Below are positions 9,557 to 21,722 of a DNA stretch of 64,000 nucleotides, one piece after another (position 1 is the stretch's first letter; each line of letters begins with the position of its first letter). Origin of the DNA: Saussurea involucrata. Its lineage: Eukaryota > Streptophyta > Magnoliopsida > Asterales > Asteraceae. The notes below the pieces were generated by a model. That model saw only the letters and a program-made list of their open reading frames with translations, had not been told where the DNA came from and made no database searches. Location: assembly GCA_033807775.1 (NCBI GenBank), contig CM066321.1:250158422-250222421 (forward strand), given 5' to 3'. The translations under genes and the position numbers were made by a program.

Positions 9557-11135
9557 TGTAATACCCCGGGTAAGTTCGTTAGTTAAAATCCCTTTTCCGT
9601 TAAATAAAGTTAACTTTAAAGTTAGATGTTTAGGGTATGTTTGGGTCATTATTGAGAAGTTCAAGGTTTAAAATGAAAATAGGTTGATATTACCCCTTTA
9701 GGAGTTCAGATATGTCACAACTCAGAAATATCTAAACTAAGGTATGTGTGTGTGTGTTCTTGGAGCTAAGAAGAAGAAAGAAAGAGCTTTGTGGTTAAGA
9801 CATCAATTGGTGACCTTTGGAAGTGAATTAAGGTATGTTCCTTTGTATTTTGTGTTTGTAATTGCTTTTAGAAGGGTTCTATCGGAGTAGAAACATCATT
9901 TACACATCTGGTAATAATTCTGTCGAATTCTGGGTGAATTGGAGATGAACAGTCAGTAGTTTCCGGATAGATTGAATGTGCCCGGATACTTTTGTTGGTA
10001 GTGTCCGGGTAGCTTTATTGTTAGTGTCCGGACGATTTGTGGATGATTTCCGGATGATTTAGATACCGGATAGCATCCGGATTCCTTTGATGTCCGAATC
10101 CCTTATGTTATCCGGATAAATTGTGTTGACCGGATTCCTTATGCTGTCCGGAAAAGTTGGGTTGTCCGGGTGGCTTTGGGCTGTCCGGAAACTATAGTTG
10201 TTTGGTTGTTTTGATGGCGAGAGTTAGGTAGATTTATCTAGAGTTCACGTGTTCAAATGGTAAGGGGATATTTGTATTTAATCTGTTTCAGATTATGTGG
10301 ATTTGGATTGAAAGACTGAATCTTTTGGAGAAAAGCTTGGAAGTGTTTATGGATAAGCGATCGAGGTGAGTTTTACTTTAAAACGTTTTCAACTGGAAAA
10401 TATATATATCTGTGTTTATATATATATATATATGAGATGGATATGTGTGGAATGGATATACGATCTAGGTGTGAATATTTTGTGTTTATAATATAGTAAG
10501 ATATTATATTTATTGGTGCATTACACTACACAAGTGCACAGTAGCCGGGTTCCGGTGAGCGGACCAGTGAGTAGTCGGGTTCCGGTGTGCGGACCGACGG
10601 GTAGCCGGGTTCCGGTGAGCGGACCGGTGGGTAGCCGGGTTCCGGTGTGCGGACCGGTTGTTGATTTATTAGTTGGCTTGCTACCAACTAATATGGCCAT
10701 TTGTGGAGGAATAAGGTGAATGAGATGTACACGATGCACGAGTCTGGATTGGTATTTAAATACGTGTGATATGTTTATATTTTACGAAAGGATTACCAAA
10801 GGTTTATCTAAACTATTTTGATACAAAGGATTTACATAAAAGGTTTTATAATGATTTTGGAAAGGACCGGGATTAACTCACTAGACCCGTTTGGTCTAAC
10901 CCTCATTTTGTTTTCAAAAATATGTTTTCCAGGTCGAGGAATTGATAGCGGCAAAGGAAAGAATAAGGTGTAGGCTGCCTCCGTTGATCGATGATGTTTA
11001 AGAAGCTTTTATATATTTTGTAGTTTCAAGACTAATGAGACCGTACTTGGTTTGTTATGTAACATTTGTTGTAAATCAATGATATGTATGCATGTTATGT
11101 ATTATGATGTATGTTATGGGATTTGGGTTGTTACA
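9557..11135 (+). mobile_element. Solo gypsy LTR inserted in G1 gag
   Basis: A single LTR (TGTAATACCCC...GGGTTGTTACA, 1579 bp) flanked by CGTAC at 9552-9556 and 11136-11140. It belongs to the same family as the two LTRs of G2 (reverse orientation there), including four 30-bp repeats, the ATTAGTTGG hairpin (10668-10692) and the CCGGA-rich block (about 9960-10200). With no internal region it is the product of recombination between the two LTRs of a former complete element. Confidence 0.92.
10541..10660 (+). repeat. Four 30-bp tandem repeats in the solo LTR
   Basis: Units start at 10541, 10571, 10601 and 10631 (core GTAGCCGGGTTCCGGTG, then GCGGACC). The same four-unit array occurs inverted at about 16139-16258 and 19452-19571 in G2. 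Alternating 'gtgagc' and 'gtgtgc' variants show a higher-order two-unit pattern. ORFs spanning it are repeat translations. Confidence 0.9.
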
Positions 11136-11140
11136 CGTAC

Positions 11141-11940
11141 CAGTAATAAAAAAGTGTGATTATAAAATGTTTCTCAGTTGCAAGCCTCCTACGTACTCAG
11201 GAGATCGGGATCTAGTGAAAGCTATGAACTGGCTGGAGGAAATAGAAGCTATCTTCAAGACTAGTAAATGCGCTGAAGAGGATAGAGTACTTTATGGAAC
11301 TACAATGTTAAAAGGCGATGCTTTATACTGGTGGGAAGCTCATATTTCTTCGGGAAGGTCTGACATATATTCTACCTTCTCTTGGGAAGAATTTGTTATA
11401 GCTTTCAGGAAACAGTTTTGTCCTCAAGCCGTAGTTAAACAATTGGAAAGGGAGTTTATGAACTTGCGGCAAGAGAATTTGTCAGTTCGGGACTACACCG
11501 CTCGTTTTCTGGAAAAGTCTCGTTTCGCGGAATACTACGTTGCCACGGAGGCAATGAAGATTGAAAGGTTTATCTTTGGGTTGAATGCAGAAGTCAGAAG
11601 TTTTGTGATTGCTAAAGGACCAGAAACCTTCTCAGCCGCAGTAGATGCCGCGGAAACCGTGGAACATGATAAAGGGAGGAACATTAGTGATAAAGGTATG
11701 GGAAAACGAAAGTGGGAAGGACCACCGTACGATCCAAAGAAGTCCAGGTTTCAGAGATACGATAACCGTCCACCTTTCCGACCAGCGGAAAGACCTTGTC
11801 ATAAATGCAATCGTATCCACCAAGGAAACTGTCAAGTGGATACTCGGGTTTGTTATAGGTGTGGGAAGACCGAACATGTTGCTAAAGACTGTCGGGTAAC
11901 GCGGTTTTGTTTCTTATGTAATTCTCCGGATCACATCTAG
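11141..11940 (+). pseudogene. gag: gag of G1, capsid and zinc-knuckle part
   Basis: In-frame continuation of the gag N-terminus. It contains the retrotransposon Gag capsid domain (from PPTYSGDRDLVKAMNWLEE through WEEFVIAFRKQFCP and EREFMNLRQENLSVRDYTARF), a basic hinge, and cysteine motifs CHKCNRIHQGNC and CYRCGKTEHVAKDC. A TAG at 11938 ends it within a further C-rich segment (CFLCNSPDHI). The protease follows in the next frame, so a small indel near 11940-11960 separates gag and pol. Normally this protein coats the genomic RNA in the particle. Confidence 0.85.
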
Positions 11941-11945
11941 TCTGA

Positions 11946-12534
11946 TTGTCCGAGGGGAAGAATACAACAAGGGGGTACGTTAGGGAAACCAGTGGTGTTA
12001 GACCAGTAGTTCCAAGACTAGAACCACCAAGAACAAGGGGTCGTACGTTTCAGATGACAGCAAAAGAAGCGGAGGAAACTCCGGATGTGGTTACAGGTAC
12101 ATTTTTCATAAACTCTACACGTGCTAAAGTGTTATTTGACTCCGATGCAAACCGATCGTTCGTATCTCCTGCATTTGCTGCTTATCTGCATTTAAAGCCT
12201 AAAGTGTTAGATCATGCTTTAATGGTAGATACTGCAAATGATAATCAAGTATCGGTTAAAGAAGTTTTTGATAGTTGTGTGATAAATATAGAGGGGTGTG
12301 GAGTACCTATTCAACTATTTCCTATAGCTTTGATCGAGTTTGATGTAGTAGTGGGAATGGATTGGTTAGCGGAGAATCAAGCTAACATAGTTTGTGATAA
12401 GAAGTTAATAAATGTTGTATTACCTGAGAGGGGACCGGTAGTGATTTATGGTGATCGTAGAAATCATCAGTCTTGCCTTATATCTATGATAAAAGCCCGT
12501 AAGTGTGTTAATAAAGGTTGCCCGAGTTACTTAG
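11946..12534 (+). pseudogene. pol: Aspartic protease region of G1 pol (interrupted by copia A)
   Basis: Gypsy protease recognised by the segment FFINSTRAKVLFDSDANRSFVS: the active-site triplet normally D-S/T-G reads DSD, so the glycine is replaced. Downstream VVGMDWLAENQA is the conserved tail between protease and RT. It ends at 12534 with CTTAG, the duplicated target of copia A, and pol continues at 32795 or 32800. The enzyme would have cut Gag-Pol, but the D-S-D change and the insertion make it non-functional. Confidence 0.85.
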
Positions 12535-13356
12535 TGTTAACTTCAATCTTCCTAATCATAGAAGTATTTAGAAGTAGTGAAAAATAAGCTAAGTAAAGAA
12601 AGCCTCTTACAGAGGCTCTGCCGTACTTACCGAGAGATCAAGGTCAAGAAGCTACAGAAGCTAAAGAGGCGTCCTACAGAAGCTCTGTCATACACACAAA
12701 GAAGACCAAAGACTCGGAATCCGGTGAAGACTGCTCTACAAAGGACCAGACCGCAGAACCTCTGTAACACTTTACAGAGCCTTTGTGGTCCTCTCTAAAA
12801 GACCTGAAGATATTTATAATATCTTGCTACTGTTACTGGACCTGTTCATCAACTTGCATGGTAGCATGCCCTGTCCATCTTCAACGTGTCAAACTCTGAT
12901 TGGATTCAATAGGGCTTAGTACATAATAGACGTCTGCTGCATTAAATGCAATACAGCACGTCCAACTGTTCATGCCATCCGTTCCACTATTCATATCGTC
13001 CGTTCCGAATAGTAGCTTATGCTTTATGGTCCCCTTAGAGTAATATATAAGGAAGACTCATGTTGAGTTCTTCCTAAATCGAGAATCAAGAGACAAAAAC
13101 ATCAAGAACATAGCTTATATACTTTGAGAGTCATATCTGTTTTAAAAGCTTTGCTTACTCACTGTTCTTAAATCTATTCTTGATATATATATATATTCAG
13201 TAAACTTTGAGATATTATTTCCTGTTCACTGTTTATTTATATTGTGTTCTAAAACAATCAAACATATCTATTAGTTCTTCAAATACGCTTCCGCATCAAA
13301 CTTAAACTTGAACTAATAGATCTGATAATCTTGTTTAAAACAAACGGGAACCAACA
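12535..13356 (+). repeat. 5' LTR of copia A
   Basis: TGTTAACTTCAATC...GAACCAACA, 822 bp. A TATATAA box lies at 13044-13050. The first quarter is crowded with the family motif: CAGAGGCTCTG (12610-12620), CAGAAGCTCTG (12677-12687), CAGAACCTCTG (12754-12764), CAGAGCCTTTG (12775-12785). Confidence 0.95.
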
Positions 13357-13358
13357 AT

Positions 13359-13370
13359 TGGTATCAGAGC
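13359..13370 (+). promoter_or_regulatory. Primer-binding site of copia A
   Basis: TGGTATCAGAGC three bases after the LTR end, complementary to initiator tRNA-Met. Confidence 0.9.
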
Positions 13371-13565
13371 CATCCTTGATTTTCAATATCAAGTGATCCT
13401 CTTTATTACAAGATTGGTGATAGACATCATTCCTTTTTAACTTATTCCTCATTTCTAGGTTAAAACTCCATTAAAGTGTACTCTGGGAACTGTCTAAACC
13501 CATAAAACTTTCCAGATCATCAGACTCATACTCTTTAATCATACTATCTTTTCAGAACCTTTACA

Positions 13566-14429
13566 ATGACAAATACAAATAACTTCTTTACTGATGGTTC
13601 ACTCACCAAGCCTCCTACTCTCCTTCGAGATGAGTATCCTCAATGGAAAATAAGAATGGTCCATTTCTTTGAGGGTACTGAAAAAAATCTAGTACAATAT
13701 CTTTACAACCTTCCTCCTGTTCCCATGATAGTAGTACCACGAGTACCAGCTACTGCTGAATCTCCTGAAATCCCTGAACATCAAAAACCGAAGCCAAAAG
13801 AAGAATGGTCAAATGAAGATAAGGCAGAAGATGAAGTTGCACAGAAAACAAAAAGAATATTGATAATGGCTATCCCCAACGAACTTTTTCAATCCTTAGA
13901 TGCATGCGAAACTGCGCACGATCTTTGGAAAGAATTAGAAAGACAGTTGGAAGGGGGTGCTAAAACGCAGAAGAACCGAAGGGCACAATACATAAATGAA
14001 TATCATGCATTCAGAGCCTCTGCAACAGAATCTCTGCAAACGACGTACGACAGGTTCAACTCTCTCATAAACAAATGTAGAAAGTCTGGCATTCACAGAA
14101 CCTCAGAAGAAAATAATGTCATGTTTCTAAAAAGCCTGAATGATGAATGGCTCCAGCTGTCTATGTCCTTACAAACAAACCAAGATCTAGACTCCTGGAC
14201 TCTCTCTGATCTCTATGGAACACTAGCCGTACAAGAACCTCAAATAGCACAGGCTAAAACGCTAACCATTGCACCATATGCATTGGTTAGTAAATCTACA
14301 AAGGCTACAGAGAGACCAAGAAATGAGAAAGCAACAGAGGAGAAGAAAAAGGAAAAGAAGAAGATAGTAATGATTGATAGCGAAGAAGATGAGCTAATAG
14401 AAGAAGATAACACTTGCGTCATTAGCTAA
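13566..14429 (+). pseudogene. gag: Gag capsid domain of copia A
   Basis: The ATG at 13566 is the first after the primer site and gives MTNTNNFFTDGSLTKPP, with a close parallel in B (35362). The PQWKIRM box and the segment from LWKELERQLEG to EEWLQLSMSLQTNQDLDSW are the DUF4219/UBN2-type Gag domain of plant copia elements. The last codons are Lys/Glu-rich. A 1-nt insertion near 14405-14415 shifts the frame to TAA at 14427; the original frame continues past 14430. Role: particle capsid. Confidence 0.9.
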
Positions 14430-15429
14430 ATCCTTAGCTCTGTTGATAAGAGAGTTCAGAGGAAACCAAAGAGGTTCAAGAAATGATCGATATGGCAGAG
14501 ACAACCAAGGTGACAGTAGAGATAACGGAAGAAGAGAAGAATCAAGTGACCGACAGAGGTTAGATGATAGAAGTGACCGACAGAGGTCAAGCGACAGAAA
14601 CTACAGAAGTAGTGACCGACAGAGGACAGATGACAAGATGAGCCACATACAACAAGAATGCTACAAATGTGGCAAGCCTGGTCATTACGCAAACGAATGC
14701 CGATCGGAGAAAGGTGGAGACCGACAAAAATCCGACGATCATGCTGGAAACACTTCCCAAGGCTGTTTCAACTGCGGGAAGCCAGGTCATTTCGCTAATG
14801 AGTGCAGAAGCAGATCAAATCGCCCACAGAAGGACTCAACTTTTTACAAAAAGAAGGCTGAGTATTATGCACAAAAATCCCTAATGGCGAACAAAGGGCA
14901 TTCTGAGGCGAACAAAGAGGACTTCGAGTCAGACTCTACCTCTGACGAAGAATACACAACCAATGCCCTATTCTGTGGCATGGCAGAAGTCGACTCCGAC
15001 ACTAACACTGAGGTATCCACTTCAAACTCTACCTCTTGTACTAATTCTGTAGATGACGATTCACTTAAACTTATTGAACTGATTGAACTAAAAGAATTAA
15101 ATGTAGGCATTCAGAAAAGACTCATCTTTAATGAGAGAGAAGTACGGCTTCTCACTCAAGAAAAAGCCAAATTTTTTGAAGAAAAGGTGAGAATAGAAAA
15201 GAATTGGAACAAAAATCTAGATCCTTTAAAAAAACAAATTTCTGAATTATCCTCGGAGTTAAAAATCAAAACAAAAGAACTTTCAGTTTCCAGGAGTGAA
15301 ACTACTTACATAAGAGCTCTCAAGGAATACTTTCAAAGAGAGAGAGAGAGGTACTTTGGCAAGATCTACTCAGAAGAGATGTTTTACTCAAAAACTATAA
15401 AGATGCACAGAAGGTTTATGAAAAAGTAA
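14427..15429 (+). pseudogene. gag: Nucleocapsid zinc knuckles and coiled-coil spacer of copia A gag
   Basis: Continues gag in the next frame. An Arg/Asp/Ser-rich hinge with repeated SDRQRS (encoded by repeated GACAGAGG) leads to two intact CCHC knuckles, CYKCGKPGHYANEC and CFNCGKPGHFANEC (14660-14806). These are followed by an acidic Ser-rich linker and a long coiled coil (from ELIELKELNVGI onward). The frame breaks at a GA microsatellite (GAGAGAGAGAGAG, about 15338-15350), consistent with replication slippage, and stops at 15429. The equivalent coiled coil in B reads on. Confidence 0.88.
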
Positions 15430-15680
15430 ACTCACAAATAGGAAGACGAGGTATAGGGTACGATGATATTACCCTAGGTGTTGAAGGCAAAAGAATTAAA
15501 CCTCTGTCTTCTCTGTTTGTGTTGGGAAAAACAAACAAACCAGATTTTCCAAACTTACACTCTGTAAGTAAAAGGGCTAAAATCTCTGTGGAACCTCACT
15601 TAAGGAAACATACGAAGATGATCAATGTCTGGTTTGAAAACACAGATTCATCATCTTCAACCTTTGTCAATAGAGGAATC
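15430..15680 (+). pseudogene. gag: Copia A gag-spacer, segment left of the G2 insertion
   Basis: After the GA-slippage site the gag frame continues through a globular-looking stretch with NVWFENTD, matched in B (37380-37400), up to 15680. There G2 inserted with duplication of GAATC, and the same frame resumes at 20605. Confidence 0.75.
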
Positions 15681-17305
15681 TGTAACAACCCAAATCCCAT
15701 AACATACATCATAATACATAACATTCATACATATCATTGATTTACAACAAAAGTTACATAACAAACCAAGCACGGTCTCATTAGTCTTGACATTACAAAA
15801 TATATAAAAGCTTCCTAATCAACATCCATCAAAAGCTTTCTACACTTCATCCTCTCCTGCCGATCCTTAACCTAGAAAACATATTTTTGAAAACAAAATG
15901 AGGGTTAGACCAAACGGGTCTAGTGAGTTAATCCCGGTCCTTTCCAAAATCATTATAAAACCTTTTATGTAAATCCTTTGTATCAAAATAGTTTAGATAA
16001 ACCTTTGGTAATTCTTTCGTAAAATATAAACATACCACACGTATTTAAATACCAATCCAGACTCGTGTACATCTCATTCACCTTATTCCTCCACAAATGG
16101 CCATATTAGTTGGTAGCAAGCCAACTAATAAATCAACAACCGGTCCGCTCACCGGAACCCGGCTACCCATCGGTCCGCACACCGGAACCCGACTACTCAT
16201 CGGTCCGCACACCGGAACCCGGCTACACACCGGTCCGCACACCGGAACCCGGCAACAAGTGCACTCGTGTAGTGCAAAGCTTATATAAATACAATATATA
16301 TCTCATTACATCATATTGTCATTTATATACACATAATCATATTCCTACCACATAATCATCTCATATATATATACACATATATATATGTATCCCAGTTCAA
16401 AAACGTTTTAAAGCAAAACTCACCTCGATCGCTTATTCATAAACACTTCCAAGCTTTTCTCCAAAAGATTCAGTCTTTCAATCCAAATCCACAGAATCTG
16501 AAACAAATTAAATACAAATATCCCCTTACCATTTGAACACGTGAACCTTAGATAAATCTACCTAACTCTCGCCCTCAAAACAACCAAACAGCTATAGCTT
16601 CCGGACATCCCAAAGCCACCCGGACAACCCAACTTTTCCGGACAGCATCACAAACCCGGATAACATAAATTATCCGGACAACTCGACTTTTCCGGACAAC
16701 ACAAGGAATCCGGACACCAAAGTAATCCGGACGTCATCCGGAAAACATAAGAAAAGAGGAACTTACCCGGACAACTCCTTGTCCAGACACCTTCAGAAAG
16801 TCATCCGGACACCATCAACAAAACTACCCGGACACCTTCTACTTTATCCGGACACCACTGTCGGTTTATCCCATTTTCACCCAGAAATCGACTGAATCAT
16901 AAACAGATGTGATTTTGACTATTCTACTCCGATATGAACTATCTAAAAGTAATTACAAACATAAAATACAAAGAGACATACCTCAGATTCACTTCCAAGC
17001 ATACCAATTGAAGCCTTAACCTAGCTTTTCTTCTTTTCTCCTTCTTGCTCTCTCTCAACACACACACACACACACACACACATACTAAACTAAAATCTGG
17101 ATAATAACTGAGTTGTGAAATATCTGATATGCTTAAGAGATAATATCAAACATAATTACCACTTTGGTCCTTGAACTTCTCACTAATGGCCCAAACACCC
17201 TTAACTTATAATTTAACCCAATCTTACCCTAAATTCCAACTTTAAAGTTAACTTTACATAACGGAAAAAGGGATTTTAACCAACGGATTTACCCGGGGTA
17301 TTACA
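15681..17305 (-). repeat. 3' LTR of G2
   Basis: Reads TGTAACAACCC...CCCGGGGTATTACA on the plus strand. Contains the inverted four-unit 30-bp array (about 16139-16258), hairpin 16105-16129, a block dense in TCCGGACA words (about 16600-16860) and a CA microsatellite (about 17059-17083). Confidence 0.93.
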
Positions 17306-18993
17306 ACATCCCCCCCTTAAAAGAATTCCATCCCGGAATTCGGTTAAGCAATAAACGAGGGTAACTACTATAAATTGCTTTCAAACTCATACCACACACT
17401 ATTCTCAACATTACCAAAACATCAATAATTTTAATTCAACACAAAAATTTCCGTCCCTATAAAACAACAATAATCACCAACTTATTAATACCAACTACTT
17501 AATTCGAACTTTACACACATCGTCCACAATTTACTCAACTAATCCATCCCCCATAAATAATGACAGTCTATTTTCTAATAGATCACAGAGTTAACTTGGA
17601 GTATTATCTTAACCCGTAGTTAAACTTTTCTCCATAGACTATACCCAACTCCACCGTCACTTCTCTTACCCAAAATACGTCTAAAACAAACAACACTTTC
17701 TTGCATTAATTATACCGACCACAAACCCTAGATTACAATTGATTTCCACACTTGTCACAACATCATTCTCGTACTACTACCACGTCCTATCCAAGGGTCC
17801 TTCGCCCCGATCATTACATTTGACTACTTTCTTCCACTCTCTTTTCAACATAAAACACGTTTCCCCAAGGATAGCTCGCTAGGAGGTGCTCACTCTAGAC
17901 CGATCCTATGAGCTAGCTTTCTTTCACCTCCAAACCAATCGCACACACCCAATTTCAACAATTACTATACTTAACCAATAATTTCACCACACCTCATATC
18001 AGGAACTTAATCGAGTTAATCTTAAATCACACTCAATGCTCGAAACAACTATACATTTTCCATTTCTCAAACGGTAATACTCCATTCTTTAGCTAACCAT
18101 ATACTGTCACTCCATTCTCTTATTCTTGAATAACACTACTACACACCGCCTAGACATCCATACCTCTCTACACATACTTTTGGCACATCTACACAACTTA
18201 TAAACAAAATTCCGAGCAGAGGTTTCCACTTATACTCACCCCATATCATCATAAATCCACCACTTAATCTCACGAAATTCATTACTACTACACCTCGCAC
18301 ATTCACTAATTATAAACTGCCACCATCTTATCCACATCACCCCACACATTTAAACAATACCTTTCTTGATAGCGTCAACAATCACATTAAGTATAATCTT
18401 CACAACATACTAATCCGTCGCCTTCATGACAAGGTCAAGACTTCACACATTACCGTTATTCTCCACACATAATCGTCACGTTCTACATACTGCTATTATT
18501 CTTTACACTCAAGCCATCACACTCCACACACTAACAAATTAAAAAACAATAATTAAACACACCCTTCTATATCTCTAACACATTTATCAATTATTTTTCT
18601 AACACAAATAATAAAATTGAAAACACAAAAGAATCGGTTTGTACCGAAGTCAGATAACACCTTAGCACGTATAGAGTTTATAGAAATATACCTGTCTTCG
18701 CTTCTATCCATACATCGAGTCCGACTTGCCACTCTGTTGATTTCAACAAGGTTAATATACACGTAAGCACATACCCAATATAACAAGATATTCCGGTTCA
18801 ACATGTACTTGTAAGTTCACGCTTACACTGGCCAGGTGTAATTTGAACATACCTTACATGATGTTCCTTCTACCTTTTTATACTTAACATCCCAAGGTTC
18901 TAAATTAATAGGGACATCCTACTTCACATGCAGTTTAAGTCTAGGTATAAATCCAAATACCTAAATCCCTTAAAGTAGGGCTCTGATACCATT
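17306..18993 (-). pseudogene. Internal region of G2: collapsed gag-protease fusion
   Basis: On the minus strand, shortly after the primer site, the sequence aligns with G1 around its gag start (G1 'aacagaatggcaagtgg', here GTG instead of ATG). After about 30 bases it jumps into the protease segment (GGTATATTTCTATAAACTC, compare G1 at 12094). A second jump skips to the INIEGC region. The remaining 1.2 kb toward the PPT is AT-rich with no recognisable domain, except that its last 40 bases resemble the usual chromovirus end before the PPT (GAATTCCGGGATGGAATTC). The product is therefore a deletion derivative with no enzyme. Confidence 0.7.
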
Positions 18994-20604
18994 TGTAACA
19001 ACCCAAATCCCATAACATACATCATAATACATAACATTCATACATATCATTGATTTACAACAAAAGTTACATAACAAACCAAGTACGGTCTCATTAGTCT
19101 TGACATTACAAAATATATAAAAGCTTCCTAATCAACATCCATCAAAAGCTTTCTACACTTCATCCTCTCCTGCCGATCCTTAATCTGGAAAACATATTTT
19201 TGAAAACAAAATGAGGGTTAGACCAAACGGGTCTAGTGAGTTAATCTCGGTCCTTTCCAAAATCATTATAAAACTTTTTATGTAAATCCTTTGTATCAAA
19301 ATAGTTTAGATAAACCTTTGGTAATTCTTTCGTAAAATATAAACATACCACACGTATTTAAATACCAATCCAGACTCGTGTACATCTCATTCACCTTATT
19401 CCTCCAAAAATGGCCATATTAGTTGGTAGCAAGCCAACTAATAAATCAACAACCGGTCCGCTCACCGGAACCCGGCTACCCGTCGGTCCGCACACCGGAA
19501 CCCGACTACTCACCGGTCCGCACACCGGAACCCGGCTACACACCGGTCCGCACACCGGAACCCGGCAAAAAGTGCACTCGTGTAGTGCAAAGCTTATATA
19601 AATACAATATATATCTCATTACATCATATTGTCATTTATATACACATAATCATATTCCTACCACATAATCATCTCATATATATATACACATATATATGTA
19701 TCTCAGTTCAAAAACGTTTTAAAGCAAAACTCACCTCGATCTCTTATTCATAAACACTTCCAAGCTTTTCTCCAAAAGATTCTGTCTTTCAATCCAAATC
19801 CACAGAATCTGAAACAGATTAAATACAAATATCCCCTTACCATTTGAACACGTGAACCCTAGATAAATCTACCTAACTCTCGCCCTCAAAACAACCAAAC
19901 AGCTATAGCTTCCGGACAGCCCAAAGCCACCCGGACAACCCAACTTTTCCGGACAGCATCACAAACCCGGATAACATAAATTATCCGGACAACTCGACTT
20001 TTCCGGACAACACAAGGAATCCGGACACCAAAGTAATCCGGACGTCATCCGGAAAACATAAGAAAAGAGGAACTTACCCGGACAACTCCCTGTCCGGACA
20101 GCTTCAGAAAGTCATCCGGACACCATCAACAAAACTACCCGGACACCTTCTGCTTTATCCGGACACCACTGTCGGTTTATCCCATTTTCACCCAGAAATC
20201 GACTGAATCATAAACAGATGTGATTTTGACTATTCTACTCCGATAGGAACTATCTAAAAGTAATTACAAACATAAAATACAAAGAGACATACCTTAGATT
20301 CACTTCCAAGCATACCAATTGAAGCCTTAACCTATCTTTTCTTCTTTTCTCCTTCTTGCTCTCTCTCAACACACACACACATACTAAACTAAAATCTGGA
20401 TAATAACTGAGTTGTGAAATATCTAATATGCTTAAGAGATAATATCAAACATAATTACCACTTTGGTCCTTGAGCTTCTCACTAATGGCCCAAACACCCT
20501 TAACTTATAATTTAACCCAATCTTACCCTAAATTCCAACTTTAAAGTTAACTTTACATAACGGAAAAAGGGATTTTAACCAACGGATTTACCCGGGGTAT
20601 TACA
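18994..20604 (-). repeat. 5' LTR of G2
   Basis: 1611 bp, matching 15681-17305 with substitutions and a shorter CA run. Adjacent to the primer site on its inner (left) side, which makes it the 5' LTR on the minus strand. Confidence 0.93.
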
Positions 20605-21722
20605 GAATCAAACCAAAGAAATATCTGAAAACGCAAGATCAGATTGGTATCTTTAAGTTTGGTAAACCAGAGACTCACACGCAGGTTGCTTTTGTCTGTA
20701 TGATAAATGTTGAAAATAAATTATCAGCAGAAGCTCCTGAGTTTACACCCACTTTTTCAGAAGAAAAACTTACAGAAACAATTGAAAAGGAAATTTTGGA
20801 AGTATGGAAAACAAACGTTGTAGAAAACTTCTGTACATCTTCTGTAGATAAAATTCTCGCTGAAGAGATCTTATCAGAAACCTCTGCCATCTATGAAAAT
20901 TATTTTACAGAGGAAGAAAGCTCGTATGATACATGCTCGGAAACTCCATCCTCTGTCGAAAGAGTTGAGTAAACCTCTGTATATAAGGACGATTCATCTT
21001 CTGACGACTCAGTGACTGATGTTACGTCAGGGATAATTCACTATGACACAGAGGATGTTAAATTCTCCTCTGAAGTTCTTAACAGAACTATTTCTCCAAA
21101 AGAGAAAATCACAAAGATACCTATCTGCCCAGATTTTCTGAACATGTATTTGCAAGTCAAAACCTCTGCTGAGCTTGATAAGTTAAAGAAGACCTCTGTA
21201 GATCCAAAAAGTTCAAAATTTTCAAAACCTTTAAGGCAAATTAACGAAAATCCCACTTGGCAACAAAAGGGAACATGGCCTAAAGTTCACAAATCTTTTT
21301 CCTCTGTGACAGTGAAGAAAGATGTTCACCACAAAAGAGACTCACAGAAGGCAAGAACTAAACAAAGCTTTTGCAATCAACATTCTAGTACTCATAGATC
21401 TTCTTGTAATAGGAAATCTAATGTTAAGAAAGAATGTAATGCCTCTGTGGCTCAGTTCAATAAATTCAATGAAAAGTTCAAGCAAATCACGTCTCATATT
21501 CAATACTGTCATTGCTTTGATCTTATGTTCAAATTGAATAATCACTTCTCAAGTCCAGATTGCTTTCTCTCCACTAAAATTCAAACTCCAAAGTCAGAAC
21601 CTAGAAAGAAACAATATGATTCTTCTACAAAAGATAAAATGTATTTCAAGAATGCCAAGGCAAACTTGAAAAATTCTAACAATATTGGACCCATGTGGAT
21701 ATGGGTACCTAAGTCTCTGTGA
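20605..21722 (+). pseudogene. gag: Copia A gag-spacer, segment right of G2, to the gag stop
   Basis: Resumes the gag-spacer frame (KPK-YLKTQDQIGIFKFGKPE is shared with B near 37440-37500) and runs through an acidic, Ser/Glu-rich region to a basic His/Cys-rich tail ending 'GPMWIWVPKSL'. There is one in-frame stop (TAA 20970-20972). Several motif words (CCTCTGT) are embedded in the codons. The terminal TGA (21720-21722) lies one nucleotide out of register with pol; B has TAA at this place with pol in the same frame, so A has a 1-nt deletion here. Confidence 0.82.

Larger units (their letters stand above)
15681..20604 (-). mobile_element. Deleted, non-autonomous gypsy element G2 inside copia A
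   Basis: LTR-internal-LTR structure on the minus strand with target duplication GAATC (15676-15680 and 20605-20609). LTRs are 1625 and 1611 bp and differ at roughly 25 places. Primer site (complement of TGGTATCAGAGC) is at 18980-18991, and a polypurine tract (complement AAGGGGGGGATG) lies next to the left LTR at 17306-17318. The interior is only 1.7 kb and lacks RT, RNase H and integrase, so mobilisation would have needed proteins from a relative of the G1 type. Confidence 0.93.

Noticed and set aside
10541..10660. Evenly spaced 30-bp repeats resembling a CRISPR array
   Set aside because: Units are contiguous with no unique spacers, lie in an LTR and are shared by other LTR copies in a plant genome.
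10513..10739. ORFs on both strands with repeated RVPVSGP / TGTRLPTGP peptides, also at 16097-16355 and 19410-19668
   Set aside because: Open frames through a 30-bp (multiple of three) tandem repeat inside gypsy LTRs; present on both strands, so not coding.
11092..11140. Upstream ATG at 11092 as the start of a gypsy gag gene
   Set aside because: These codons belong to the end of the inserted solo LTR; the gag frame comes from 9271-9556 across the insertion.
12577..12798. 73-aa ORF repeated at 32017-32238 with identical ends
   Set aside because: It lies within both LTRs of copia A and is duplicated only because the LTR is; it is absent as an ORF from the B and E LTRs.
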